Part shown: positions 1-8,598 of the stretch, one piece after another | How the letters are laid out: the number at the start of each line of letters is the position of its first letter | How positions within the stretch are numbered: the stretch's first letter is position 1 | NCBI GenBank assembly: GCA_963709765.1 | Contig: CAVPXL010000003.1 | Coordinates: forward strand, 1-64,000 | DNA length: 64,000 nucleotides | Direction: 5' to 3' | Origin: Roseitranquillus sp963709765 | Lineage (GTDB): Bacteria > Pseudomonadota > Alphaproteobacteria > Rhodobacterales > Rhodobacteraceae | The notes under the pieces: model-generated | What the model was told of the DNA's origin: nothing | Database searches by the model: none | Seen by the model: the letters and a program-made list of their open reading frames with translations, nothing else | Position numbers and translations under genes: made by a program

Positions 1-357
1 ATGGACGCGATCGATATGCGCAGCATCGACGAGGACGGGATCGCAGCTCCGTTGCGCCGGTTCCTGGACAGGGTGGCGGCTGCGAACGGCCTGCTTCACG
101 TCTCGCTCGATGTGGATTTCCTCGACCCCTCGATCGCGCCGGCAGTCGGCACCACGGTGCCGGGGGGCGCGACCTTCCGCGAGGCGCATCTGGCGATGGA
201 GATGCTGCATGACAGCGGCCTCGTCGCCTCTCTCGACCTTGTGGAGCTGAACCCATTTCTCGACGAACGCGGGCGGACCGCCTCGCTGATGGTCGATCTG
301 ACGGCGTCCCTGCTGGGCCGCCGGGTCTTCGACCGTCCGACCCGCAGCTTCAGCTAA
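1..357 (+). CDS. rocF: Arginase, C-terminal part (cut by window start)
   Basis: Hydrolyses arginine to ornithine and urea in the cytoplasm. The visible 118 residues are the C-terminal third of an arginase/agmatinase-fold enzyme: the metal-binding stretch SLDVDFLDPS, followed by the family's PGG turn and the late LVELNPFLDERGRTA segment. The family is about 300 residues, so the true start lies before position 1 and the ATG at base 1 is internal. The gene ends two bases before ornithine cyclodeaminase, whose substrate is its product, so the pair forms an arginine-to-proline catabolic unit. Arginase rather than agmatinase is favoured by that neighbour. Confidence 0.88.
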   Translation: MDAIDMRSIDEDGIAAPLRRFLDRVAAANGLLHVSLDVDFLDPSIAPAVGTTVPGGATFREAHLAMEMLHDSGLVASLDLVELNPFLDERGRTASLMVDLTASLLGRRVFDRPTRSFS

Positions 358-359
358 GG

Positions 360-1421
360 ATGCGCGCCATGACAAGACCCCTTCCGTCCGACCTGGCGAT
401 GGTGCCGTTCGTGAGCGTCGAGAACATGATGCGGCTGGTCCACCGGATCGGCATCGAGACGATGCTGGTGGAACTGTCGCAGTTCATCGAGGACGATTTC
501 CGCCGCTGGGAGCTTTTCGACAAGACGCCGCGCGTGGCCAGCCATTCGCGCGACGGGGTGATCGAGCTGATGCCGACCTCGGACGGCGAGGTCTACGGCT
601 TCAAGTACGTCAACGGGCATCCGAAGAACACGCGCGAAGGCTTGCAGACGGTGACGGCGTTCGGCCTGCTGGCTACGGTCGATACCGGCTATCCGGTGCT
701 TCTGTCGGAGATGACGGTGCTGACCGCTTTGCGCACCGCGGCGACGTCGGCGATGGTGGCGCGCCACCTCGCGCCGAAGGGCGCGCGGACGATGGCGATG
801 ATCGGGAACGGCGCGCAGGCGGAGTTCCAGGCGCTGGCGATGCATGCGGTTTGCGGCATCGACCGGCTGCGGCTTTTCGACATCGACAGGGCGGCGACCG
901 ACAAGATGGTGCGCAACCTTGTGGGGTCCGGCCTGGAGCTGGAGCCCTGCGCAACGCCCGAGGAGGCGATCGAGGGCGCGCAGATCATCACCACCTGCAC
1001 GGCCGACAAGCAATACGCGACGATCCTGACCGACAACATGGTCGGGGCGGGTGTGCACATCAATGCGATTGGCGGCGACTGCCCCGGCAAGACGGAGCTG
1101 CACCGCGACATAATCGGGCGCTCGCAGGTCTTTGTGGAATACACGCCGCAGACGCGGATCGAGGGCGAGATCCAGCAGATGCCCGACGACTTTCCCGTGA
1201 CCGAGATGTGGCAGGTGATCGGCGGGGAGACGGCGGGGCGCAGCGACACGTCGCAGATCACGCTCTTTGACGGGGTGGGCTTTGCGATCGAGGATTTCTC
1301 TGCGCTGCGCTACGTGCGCGAGAAGCTCGACGAGACGGGGCTCTACCAGAACCTCGACATGATCGCGGATCCCGACGATCCGCGCGACCTGTTCGGGATG
1401 CTCCTGCGCGCGGCCGACTGA
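360..1421 (+). CDS. ocd: Ornithine cyclodeaminase
   Basis: Converts ornithine to proline with release of ammonia, using bound NAD. The 353-residue length matches the ornithine cyclodeaminase/mu-crystallin family. A dinucleotide-binding turn (MIGNGAQAEFQALAM, about residues 140-155) and the late GVGFAIEDFSAL segment carrying the family's catalytic Asp are visible. The first ATG is at 360 and a second at 369; either is possible because the gene is translationally coupled to arginase, whose stop is at 355-357. Together the two genes feed arginine carbon and nitrogen into proline and glutamate metabolism. Specificity for ornithine rather than another amino acid is inferred from the neighbour. Confidence 0.9.
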   Translation: MRAMTRPLPSDLAMVPFVSVENMMRLVHRIGIETMLVELSQFIEDDFRRWELFDKTPRVASHSRDGVIELMPTSDGEVYGFKYVNGHPKNTREGLQTVTAFGLLATVDTGYPVLLSEMTVLTALRTAATSAMVARHLAPKGARTMAMIGNGAQAEFQALAMHAVCGIDRLRLFDIDRAATDKMVRNLVGSGLELEPCATPEEAIEGAQIITTCTADKQYATILTDNMVGAGVHINAIGGDCPGKTELHRDIIGRSQVFVEYTPQTRIEGEIQQMPDDFPVTEMWQVIGGETAGRSDTSQITLFDGVGFAIEDFSALRYVREKLDETGLYQNLDMIADPDDPRDLFGMLLRAAD

Positions 1422-1477
1422 CGCGACACGGGGGCGCCGGCGAGGGCGTCCCCGTGGCGGCCGGTCCATGCGGCCGG

Positions 1478-1795
1478 CTACATCTCGACGCGGTGGATTT
1501 CGGCCACCTCGACCGTGCCCCCGTCGCTGAGGAGGGGATTCGAGCGCGCCAGTTCGCAGGCGGCGTCGATGTCTGCCGCTTCGACGATGGTGTAGCCGCT
1601 CGTCGGATTGGCGCCGCCGTTGTCGGCGATGCCGTCGGCCGAGACGGTCTTCGACATTCCGACAGGGTTTCCGGGATCGACGAATGCGGCGCTGTTGGCG
1701 CCCATCCAGTCGCCCCACGCGGCCATGGAGGCGGCGCGGGCCTTTTCGGTCTCGGGCATCTTGCCGCCGTGATAGATGAACATGAATTGTGCCAT
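1478..1795 (-). CDS. YCII-related (DGPF-type) small protein
   Basis: A 105-residue protein beginning MAQFMFIYHGGKMPE, characteristic of the YCII/DGPF dimeric alpha-beta barrel family. These proteins are often encoded with AHSA1-type and extracytoplasmic-sigma or ArsR-type regulators, and their biochemical role is mostly unknown. The start is the ATG at 1795 with a GGAGAT-like ribosome site just upstream. It lies 29 bases after the SRPBCC gene on the same strand, so it is probably the last gene of an ArsR-SRPBCC-YCII operon. No catalytic claim is made. Confidence 0.78.
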   Translation of the reverse strand: MAQFMFIYHGGKMPETEKARAASMAAWGDWMGANSAAFVDPGNPVGMSKTVSADGIADNGGANPTSGYTIVEAADIDAACELARSNPLLSDGGTVEVAEIHRVEM

Positions 1796-1824
1796 CGAAA
1801 TCTCCTTGTCGTATCGCGATAAAG

Positions 1825-2298
1825 TCACCCGGCCATGTATCGGTCGAGGCGTGCCAGCGTGGAGAGCCAGCCTTTGCTGTGCTCCCGGGCCACGTCCGCC
1901 GCCGCCAGTTCGCGGTGAACCAGCCGCAGGCGCGCCTTGCCCGCGTGGGACGACGCCTCGAAGATCACGTGGCTCTCCGGGCCGCGCGCATCGGTCTCGG
2001 CGTCGTGCCAGGCCCAGGTGAAACCGACCGAGCCTTCGCTGCGGCCCTCGGGCGGGCGGACGTGGGTCACCTGTCCGGTGACCTTGAAACGCTTGCCGCT
2101 CTCGCGTCCGACCATGACGCAATGCCATGGCCCGCGCTGCGTCAGGTTCATACGACAGGTCTCGATGTCGACGCCTTCGGGGCCGAACCACTGCACGACC
2201 TCGTCCGGGTCGGTCACGGCCCGCCAGAGACGGTCGACGCTCACGTCGTAGTCGCGGATGAATTCCAGGCCGTGGGACGTAGTTGCGGTCTCGTTCAT
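1825..2298 (-). CDS. SRPBCC (AHSA1/START-like) domain protein
   Basis: A 157-residue protein of the SRPBCC superfamily, which forms a deep hydrophobic ligand pocket. The early segment (residues about 10-40, DVSVDRLWRAVTDPDEVVQWFGPEG) is the typical AHSA1 signature, and the C-terminus (GWLSTLARLDRYMAG) matches the usual final helix. The ATG at 2298 overlaps the stop of the ArsR-type gene (ATGA), so the two are translationally coupled. In related operons the pair responds to a small hydrophobic ligand. The ligand here is unknown. Confidence 0.85.
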   Translation of the reverse strand: MNETATTSHGLEFIRDYDVSVDRLWRAVTDPDEVVQWFGPEGVDIETCRMNLTQRGPWHCVMVGRESGKRFKVTGQVTHVRPPEGRSEGSVGFTWAWHDAETDARGPESHVIFEASSHAGKARLRLVHRELAAADVAREHSKGWLSTLARLDRYMAG

Positions 2299-2630
2299 TG
2301 GGTGTCCTCTCTGTCCGGGTCGAGCGCGAGAAAGATGTCGAGCCGGTCGAGGCCGGCGCTCCAGAACGCCCGATGGTCGATGGTCCAGTCCGAGATCGTC
2401 TGCATCGTCTCGGGACGGACTTTGTAGAAGCGGTGCGTGCCCGCGACCCTCTGCTCGAGGACGCCGGCCTCGCGCAGGATCCTGAGATGCCGCGAGATTG
2501 CCGGCGCCGAAATGTCGGCAAGCTCGGCCAGAGCGCCGGCCGGCTTCTCGCCATGGCGCATCAGGTATTCCACCATCTTCAGGCGGGTATCGTCCGACAG
2601 CGCGGCGAAGGTACGGGGAAGATTCGTCAT
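2295..2630 (-). CDS. ArsR-family transcriptional regulator
   Basis: A 111-residue winged-helix regulator. It begins with the family pattern FAALSDDTRLKMVEYLM and has the recognition region ISAPAISRHLRILREAGVLEQRVAGTHRFYKV (about residues 44-75). There is no cysteine metal-binding motif, so it is more like the non-metal ArsR members that accompany AHSA1-type genes. It heads a three-gene operon with the SRPBCC and YCII genes. An AT-rich stretch at 2631-2690 just upstream is the probable promoter and operator. Confidence 0.88.
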   Translation of the reverse strand: MTNLPRTFAALSDDTRLKMVEYLMRHGEKPAGALAELADISAPAISRHLRILREAGVLEQRVAGTHRFYKVRPETMQTISDWTIDHRAFWSAGLDRLDIFLALDPDREDTQ

Positions 2631-2711
2631 GACTGCAAAATTTCACTGCGAGTTGATTAGCACAACATTTAATTAACAGATCATTTAAGTTATGCCGACT
2701 GAGGCGCTGAA

Positions 2712-3404
2712 TCAGCGTCGGCCCCCGACGCGGCTGCCGATCCGCGTGAGCGGGCCGAGGTTGAGCCAGGCGGGCAGGGCGGCGCGGGCCCAGCCGTCCC
2801 CGATCACCTCGAGCCGGTCCGAGGTGATCGCGCTGGCGAGCGGGATGTCGCCGCGAATGACGTGGATCGCATCGGGCAGGGTGCAGGCTAGGTAGAGATT
2901 GACGTCGCCGCCCGGGTCATCGACGCAGAGCTGGCACCGGCCCGCACTGTTGAGAAACCACCAGAAGCGCTTGGCCTCGATCTGATCGGTCAGTTCCAGC
3001 CGCACCAGGCAGCGCCTTTCGCAAAAGGCGGTCGGATCGGCAGAGCTCTCGATGCTCCAGACCAGCAGGCCGAGGTCGATCTCGTGCGCCTGAAGGTCCC
3101 GCCGCGTCCATCTCTGCGCCCAGGCCCCAAGGCCCTCGACGAGCGGCACGAAATCTCGACCCGCATCGGTCAGCCGGTATGCCTGACGCGCGCCTCCAAG
3201 ATCGTCACGCTCCACGATCCCCTCGGCGGCCAGCCGTTTCAGCCGGCTGGACAGGAGTGATGGCGACATCAGCGGAACGCCGCGCTTGAGGTCCGAGAAC
3301 CGGCGCGGCCCGTGCGCGAGGTCGCGGATGATCAGGGCGTTCCAGCGCTCGCAGAAAAGCTCGGCGGCCTTGGCGACGGGGCAGAATTGTCCGTAGGTCT
3401 TCAT
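2712..3404 (-). CDS. HxlR-family transcriptional regulator
   Basis: A 230-residue regulator. The N-terminal 100 residues are an HxlR winged helix (YGQFCPVAKAAELFCERWNA, then DLKRGVPLMSPSLLSSRLKRL). The C-terminal half (about 130-220) is an extra domain absent from the usual 110-residue members and probably binds a ligand. The Cys in FCPVAKAAE is the conserved early HxlR cysteine. It is transcribed divergently from the methyltransferase at 3498, and the 93-base gap is likely to hold a shared operator. Confidence 0.85.
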   Translation of the reverse strand: MKTYGQFCPVAKAAELFCERWNALIIRDLAHGPRRFSDLKRGVPLMSPSLLSSRLKRLAAEGIVERDDLGGARQAYRLTDAGRDFVPLVEGLGAWAQRWTRRDLQAHEIDLGLLVWSIESSADPTAFCERRCLVRLELTDQIEAKRFWWFLNSAGRCQLCVDDPGGDVNLYLACTLPDAIHVIRGDIPLASAITSDRLEVIGDGWARAALPAWLNLGPLTRIGSRVGGRR

Positions 3405-3497
3405 GGCGGCTCCGATCCTGCCGCTACAGATTTCGAACTATACCACACGATGGTGGCGCGCTCATCCTCAAGGCTCAGCAGCAGGGAGAATCTATCC

Positions 3498-4313
3498 ATG
3501 AGTTCGACCATCGAATCCGCCGCCGCCGGCCAGGTCTCCGCCACTGCCGCGGAAATCTACGACACGTTCTTCGTGCCGGCCCTCTTTGGCGAATGGGCGG
3601 AGCCCCTTTGCGAAGTGGTCGGGCTTCAGGCCGGCGCGCGGGTACTCGACGTCGCCTGCGGAACCGGCGCGACGACCCGGGTCGCGCAGAGCCATGTCGG
3701 GCCGGACGGCGAGGTCGTCGGGCTGGATCGCAACGAGGGCATGCTGGCGGTAGCCAGGTCGCAATCCCCGGAGATCGAGTTCGTCGAGGGGCGCGCCGAG
3801 GACCTGCCGTTTGCGGATGAAGCCTTCGATGCGGTGCTCTGTCAGTTCGGGCTGATGTTCTTCGGCGACAGGGCCGCCGCCTTGCGCGAAATGCGCCGCG
3901 TCCTGCGCCGGGGCGGAACCCTCGCCCTGTCGGTCTGGGACAGGGTCGGGACGTCGCCCGGCTACGCGCGGATGATCGCCCTGCTGGAACGGCTCTTCGG
4001 GGCGGATGTGGCGGACGCGCTGCGCGCGCCCTTCGTGCTCGGCGAGAGGTCGGACCTGATCGCCCTGCTGGCGGCTGGGGGCATGACGGAGGCGCGCGTC
4101 GTCACACGGACGGGGACAGCGCGGTTCGCCTCCGTCGCGGAATGGGTCAGGGTCGATGTGCGCGGATGGACCCTCGCCGAGATGATCGACGATGACCAGT
4201 TCGTGACACTCGCCACCGCCGCAGAGCGCGCGTTCGGCGACCTCGCCGCCCCGGACGGCGCGGTCTCCTTTCCGGCGCCGGCGCACATGGTGACGTGGTC
4301 GCGGGTCGGGTGA
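3498..4313 (+). CDS. Class I SAM-dependent methyltransferase
   Basis: A 271-residue Rossmann-fold methyltransferase. Motif I is VLDVACGTGATT (about residues 50-61), the acidic residue ending strand 2 is in VVGLDRNEGML, and motif IV is in FDAVLCQFGLMFF. This arrangement is that of the UbiE/Coq5-like Methyltransf_11 group. The ATG at 3498 follows an AGGGAGA ribosome site; longer upstream frames lack one. It is divergent from the HxlR regulator, which probably controls it. The methyl acceptor is unknown. Confidence 0.85.
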   Translation: MSSTIESAAAGQVSATAAEIYDTFFVPALFGEWAEPLCEVVGLQAGARVLDVACGTGATTRVAQSHVGPDGEVVGLDRNEGMLAVARSQSPEIEFVEGRAEDLPFADEAFDAVLCQFGLMFFGDRAAALREMRRVLRRGGTLALSVWDRVGTSPGYARMIALLERLFGADVADALRAPFVLGERSDLIALLAAGGMTEARVVTRTGTARFASVAEWVRVDVRGWTLAEMIDDDQFVTLATAAERAFGDLAAPDGAVSFPAPAHMVTWSRVG

Positions 4314-4677
4314 GGCTGCGGCGGACTGGCGTGGGCGGAATGGCGACCTCGCCCGCTCCAGATCCTGCCCGGCTCCGAAACCGGGCCGTATGGCTGTACC
4401 GGAGTCGGTCAACACCATGTCTTAGCGCGCCTCGGTCTCGGACAGGATGTGGGCGACGCGGGTGAAGAAGATGTGACCCGAGCGCCGGGCCAGCGTGTTC
4501 TTCCTCTCGGGCTCTAGCGTGGCTGTCCGCGTGAACCGCGTCGCCGTCGAGCTGCGAGAAGACCTGACATTCGAGAGATTTTTCACTGCCTTTTAGGTAG
4601 GGCGCGGACATGCGGTAACGAGGCCTTAGGCAAAGTCCTCGCATGAAACCCCAAACGTTCTCCGAGTGGGGTAGGTC
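4314..4677 (+). other. 364-base stretch without a recognised gene
   Basis: No complete gene is visible. On the minus strand, about 40 codons ending at the TAA at 4422-4424 read as a plausible protein tail (KNTLARRSGHIFF then TRVAHILSETEAR), but no start codon with a ribosome site precedes it in frame. It may be a remnant. The right end presumably carries the promoter of the FecR-domain gene, whose ATG at 4678 follows GTGGGGTAGGTC. Confidence 0.35.
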
Positions 4678-5716
4678 ATGAGAAATGCAGTATCGATAAT
4701 CTTTGCCGTCTGGGCGTTCCTGGCTGCCAGCGCATCAGTGCACGCGCAGGAGTGGATCGCCGCTCAGGTATCGCAGCCCGCGCATTACACCCTCGACGCG
4801 CAGACTTGGCACGAGATCAGACCCGGAATGGAAGTGCCGAACCGCAGCTGGATCCAGACCGGAAAGCGCGGTCGTCTTCTCCTTCGCCGGGATGCGGAGA
4901 TGATCCAGTTCAAACCTGCGACGGTTGCGGCGATTACGTCACGCATCGAAGGCGGCGCGTTGTTGACGAACGTCAAGCAGAAAACCGGAGCGCTCCTTCT
5001 CGATGTCGAAACGCGCACGACCAAGCACACCGCGGTGGAGACGCCGTTCCTCGCGGCGGTCGTGAAGGGCACGCGCTTCGAGGTTGCTGTCAGCCGCAGG
5101 GGCGCATCGTTGCGAGTTCGAGCGCGGAATTGTCGAGACAACGCATCTTTCGCGCGGCGAGCGGGTCAACGTGATGGCGGGCCAGAGGGTCGAAGTCTCG
5201 CAGAATTCATCGCGCGGGTTGACCGTAAAGGGCACCGGCGTGAAGGCGCCGGTCGTACGGGTTGCTCCGGTCGCGCCGAATGTCGAGCCCGCGATGACGG
5301 CCCGCGAAGCGAAGCAGCGGCGTGAAGCGAAGGCGCGAGGCGAGAAGCGGGAAAAGTCGACGAAAGACGCGCAAGACAAGGGCAAGGATGCCCGCACAGA
5401 CAATGACGCGGGCCATGAAAACGGCAGCCGGCCGAGCGCTGACCGGAATCGCGGCAAGAGCGGCGGCGAAGGTGCCAAGAAGGATTTCAGCAAAGGCGAA
5501 AAGAACAAACGCGACAACAAGGGCGGTGGCAAAACCGCGGAAAAGGATCCCGGCAAGAACTCCGGTCCGGCCGCTGGCAAAGGAGAAAAGGGCGGCGGCA
5601 AAAGTAAAGGCAGGAACAAAACCGGGAAGACGGTCAGCGGCGCCCATAGCATGGGAAACAACGGCAACGGCAACGGCAATAAGGAAGACAAAGACAAGAG
5701 CGGCAAGAAGAAATAG
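4678..5716 (+). CDS. Secreted FecR-domain protein, one frameshift
   Basis: Residues 1-23 are a signal peptide ending VHA-QE. A FecR-type domain follows at about residues 45-180, with the landmark HTAVETPFLAAVVKGTRFEVAV. As read, the frame breaks at GAGTTC (5114-5119). Dropping one T gives ASLRVERGIVETTHLSRGE, the expected continuation, and a 345-residue protein ending at 5716. The last 120 residues are a hydrophilic Lys/Gly/Asn-rich tail of low complexity, probably disordered and exposed in the periplasm or on the surface. It lies 59 bases upstream of the CHASE2 signalling gene, and FecR and CHASE2 genes often pair, so it may be the periplasmic partner of that sensor. The frameshift is probably a sequence error. 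Confidence 0.75.
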
Positions 5717-5775
5717 CCAGGAGCGAGTCACCCCTCGGCGAGCGAAGATTTCGAGGGAAGCGCAGAGCAAACCAG

Positions 5776-8598
5776 ATGACTGACCGCAAGATAAGGATGC
5801 CGAGTGTCGTCGCTCTGCTCATCGTTGCAGCCCTTGTTTTCAGCCTCGACCTTCTGGGCGCATTCCGGTGGGCCGAGAACATGGTCGCCGAGGCGCGGAT
5901 GGCCTTCGCACCTCGCGATGCCAGCGGCGATGTCGTCTTCATCGGGATCGACAACCGTAGCCTCGATGCGATCGGCGTGTGGCCCTGGCCGCGCGAAACC
6001 TACGCGGATATCGCTCGCCGACTCGTGGAACTCGGCGCCGGGGAGATCTTCTTCGACGTCGATCTCAGCGCGCCTTCGAATGCGAGTTCCGATGATGTTC
6101 TCACGGCAACGCTGGCCGATCTCGGTGGCGCGATAATCCTTCCGGCCTTCAGACAGGCGGAGGGACTCGGGGCCGCCTCCGACGCGATGAGCGACAACCT
6201 CCCTTTGCCTGCGTTCCGCGAGCATGCCTGGCTGGCCTCGGTCAACGTGGCCACCGATCGCGACGGTCGGGTGCGCCGCTATCCATATGGCCAGATCATC
6301 GCAGGCGAGGAAGTGCCGTCCGTCGCGTCCATGCTCTCGGGCACGTTCGGCGCCGCGGAAACCGATTTCGCGGTCAATTTCGCGATCACGCCATCGAGCG
6401 TCCCGAGCTATCCGGTAATCGACCTCCTTGGAGGCGAAGTTACTTCTGCGATGATCGAGGGGCGGTCGGTCGTCGTGGGAGCTCATGCGCTGGAGCTTCG
6501 CGACAACCTGCCGGTACCGGTGCACGGGATCGTTCCGGGACCCTTGCTGCAGATCCTGGCGGCGGAGACGTTGATTCAAGACGTCGCACTTGTTCCGGTT
6601 CACAAGCTGCCCCTGTTTCTCGCTGTGGCGGCGCTGGGTTTCACGATCGCAATCTCGAAACTCCGGCACCGGCCGCTTTGGTTGTTCGGAGCGTTCACGG
6701 CCACTGGGGCTTTGATCGAAGCTGCCGCTTTCGCTCTGCAGATTCGCGACGCGGTGGTGGTGCCGACGCCGATCCTTCACGCGACGCTCATGGCGCTGGG
6801 ACTGACCGTCCTGATCAGTGAACTCGACTTGCGAAGGTGGCTTTTGCGCATGGCGCGGATCGAGACGCGCAACAGCCACAACGTGCTGCAGCGGATCATC
6901 ACCGACAGCTCGGACGCGATCGTCGTGGCCGACGAAAGTGGGACGGTGATCGAAATGAGTGCGCGCGCCTGCGATCTGTTCGCGATCCCCGCGGGTCGCG
7001 GCGGATCGGTTACCCTTGAGAGCTGTCTGCCGCCCGAGCTCGCGGCCGCCACGCGCGAATCAATTGCGGCCTTCCGCCTCGGCTCGGCGGCACCCGCAGA
7101 CCGGCAGGAGCTGACGTTTCTCGTCGACGGCAGTGCCCGTCATGTCGAATTTGCCGTGACCCCGTCGCGGCTGGAAAGTCTGCACCATCGTGCCGGCATG
7201 GCCGACGAGATCATCCTGAGCTGCATTACCGCCCGCGACATCACCCTTGCCCGCGAGCAGCAAGCGCGACTTGATCGCCTTGCCCGTTTCGACGTGCTGA
7301 CAGGCGCGATGAACCGCTCCGAGCTGGTGGTCCGGCTTGCCGATGCCATGACGCGGCCGCGCCCATGCAGAGCTGCGGTTCTTGCGTTGAACCTCGACCG
7401 GTTCAAGACCGTCAACGCGTCTCTCGGCCGCGACGTTGGTGACGGCCTGCTCTGCGCGGTCGTCGAGCGTATCGGGTTGCTCGCTCCGGGGTTCTCGGGC
7501 GTGTCGCGACTGGGTGCGGACACCTTCGCGTTGTTCTGCACCGAGATCGACGAGGCTGGAGCTCAGGCCGCCGCCGAAGCCCTGAATGCCGCGATTGCCG
7601 CGCCATTCATTCTCGATGGCGTGTCCGTGCGGGTGGGCAGTCGTGTCGGAATCGCATTGGGCGACGTCGACGGCGATGCCGCATCGCTGCTTGAGAATGC
7701 CGAACAGGCCCTCGATGAGGCGCGGCTTGATGCCGAGGGCTGTCGCGTCTTCGATCCCGCGTCGTCGGCGCGGCAGGCGCGCTCCCGCCAGATCGAACGG
7801 GCACTCTGGTCGGCGATCGAACACGATGAGCTGTACCTGGCGTATCAGCCGCAGATCGACCTGCACGACCTCCGCTTTTCGGGGGCAGAGGCCCTGGTTC
7901 GCTGGCGGCATCCGACGATGGGCCAGGTCTCGCCGGTAGAGTTCGTGGAGATCGCCGAAGCGAGCGGTTTCATCGAGCATCTTGGCCGCTGGGTTCTGGA
8001 ACGCGCTTGCCGTGATGCGGCACAGTGGCCCGCGCAGATGACTGTCGCCGTGAACGTGTCTCCCCTGCAATTCCAGCGGAGTGACGTTGTCGCGGACGTT
8101 CTTCACGCATTGTCGATCAGCGGACTCGACCCTCGCCGCCTCCACCTCGAGATAACCGAGTTGATCTTCCTTGCGGGATCGAACGAGCTGTCCCGGACGT
8201 TGGAAGCTCTGCGCGAAACAGGTGCTTCTCTCGCGCTCGACGATTTCGGGTCGGGATTTTCCTCTTTCGGATACCTGTCCAAGCTGCCGCTCGACAAGAT
8301 CAAGCTGGATCGGATGTTCGTTCAGACCCTTGAGGACGAACCTGCGAATGCCGCCATCGTGAATTCGCTGGTCCTTCTTTCGCGCCAACTTGGCCTCACT
8401 CTCGTCTGCGAAGGCGTGGAAACCGAAGGGCAGCGGGATTTCCTTCGGGCCGCGGGCTGCGATCAGGGCCAAGGGTATCTCTTCGGAAAGCCACAAGACA
8501 ATCTTTCGATCCTGAAGCTCTTCGGAACTGAAGTCGGTGACCTCCGTATTGTGGCCAGGTTGGCTGGAGGTTCCGGTGATTTCGCAAGAGCTGGCTGA
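5776..8598 (+). CDS. CHASE2-PAS-GGDEF-EAL membrane signalling protein
   Basis: A 940-residue predicted cyclic-di-GMP phosphodiesterase. Order: TM segment 9-29; periplasmic CHASE2 domain about 40-255 (with FIGIDNRSLDAIGVWPWPR); three membrane segments about 272-350; PAS about 365-490; GGDEF about 505-665; EAL about 675-920. The GGDEF signature reads GADTF (about residue 578), so cyclase activity is probably lost and the domain may act as a GTP-binding regulatory module. The EAL domain keeps its catalytic set: EALVRWRHP (about 704), LEITE, DDFGSGFSS, KLDRMF and CEGVE. The FecR-domain protein upstream is the likely extracytoplasmic partner. The signal sensed is unknown. Confidence 0.93.
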   Translation: MTDRKIRMPSVVALLIVAALVFSLDLLGAFRWAENMVAEARMAFAPRDASGDVVFIGIDNRSLDAIGVWPWPRETYADIARRLVELGAGEIFFDVDLSAPSNASSDDVLTATLADLGGAIILPAFRQAEGLGAASDAMSDNLPLPAFREHAWLASVNVATDRDGRVRRYPYGQIIAGEEVPSVASMLSGTFGAAETDFAVNFAITPSSVPSYPVIDLLGGEVTSAMIEGRSVVVGAHALELRDNLPVPVHGIVPGPLLQILAAETLIQDVALVPVHKLPLFLAVAALGFTIAISKLRHRPLWLFGAFTATGALIEAAAFALQIRDAVVVPTPILHATLMALGLTVLISELDLRRWLLRMARIETRNSHNVLQRIITDSSDAIVVADESGTVIEMSARACDLFAIPAGRGGSVTLESCLPPELAAATRESIAAFRLGSAAPADRQELTFLVDGSARHVEFAVTPSRLESLHHRAGMADEIILSCITARDITLAREQQARLDRLARFDVLTGAMNRSELVVRLADAMTRPRPCRAAVLALNLDRFKTVNASLGRDVGDGLLCAVVERIGLLAPGFSGVSRLGADTFALFCTEIDEAGAQAAAEALNAAIAAPFILDGVSVRVGSRVGIALGDVDGDAASLLENAEQALDEARLDAEGCRVFDPASSARQARSRQIERALWSAIEHDELYLAYQPQIDLHDLRFSGAEALVRWRHPTMGQVSPVEFVEIAEASGFIEHLGRWVLERACRDAAQWPAQMTVAVNVSPLQFQRSDVVADVLHALSISGLDPRRLHLEITELIFLAGSNELSRTLEALRETGASLALDDFGSGFSSFGYLSKLPLDKIKLDRMFVQTLEDEPANAAIVNSLVLLSRQLGLTLVCEGVETEGQRDFLRAAGCDQGQGYLFGKPQDNLSILKLFGTEVGDLRIVARLAGGSGDFARAG

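Noticed and set aside
354..1718. A 454-codon minus-strand frame across ornithine cyclodeaminase
   Set aside because: Extremely Arg-rich, no ribosome site, overlaps a clear gene; a compositional shadow.
5300..5716. The repetitive 3' part of the FecR gene as a CRISPR or tandem DNA repeat
   Set aside because: The repetition is in amino-acid composition only; no regular DNA unit or spacer length is present.
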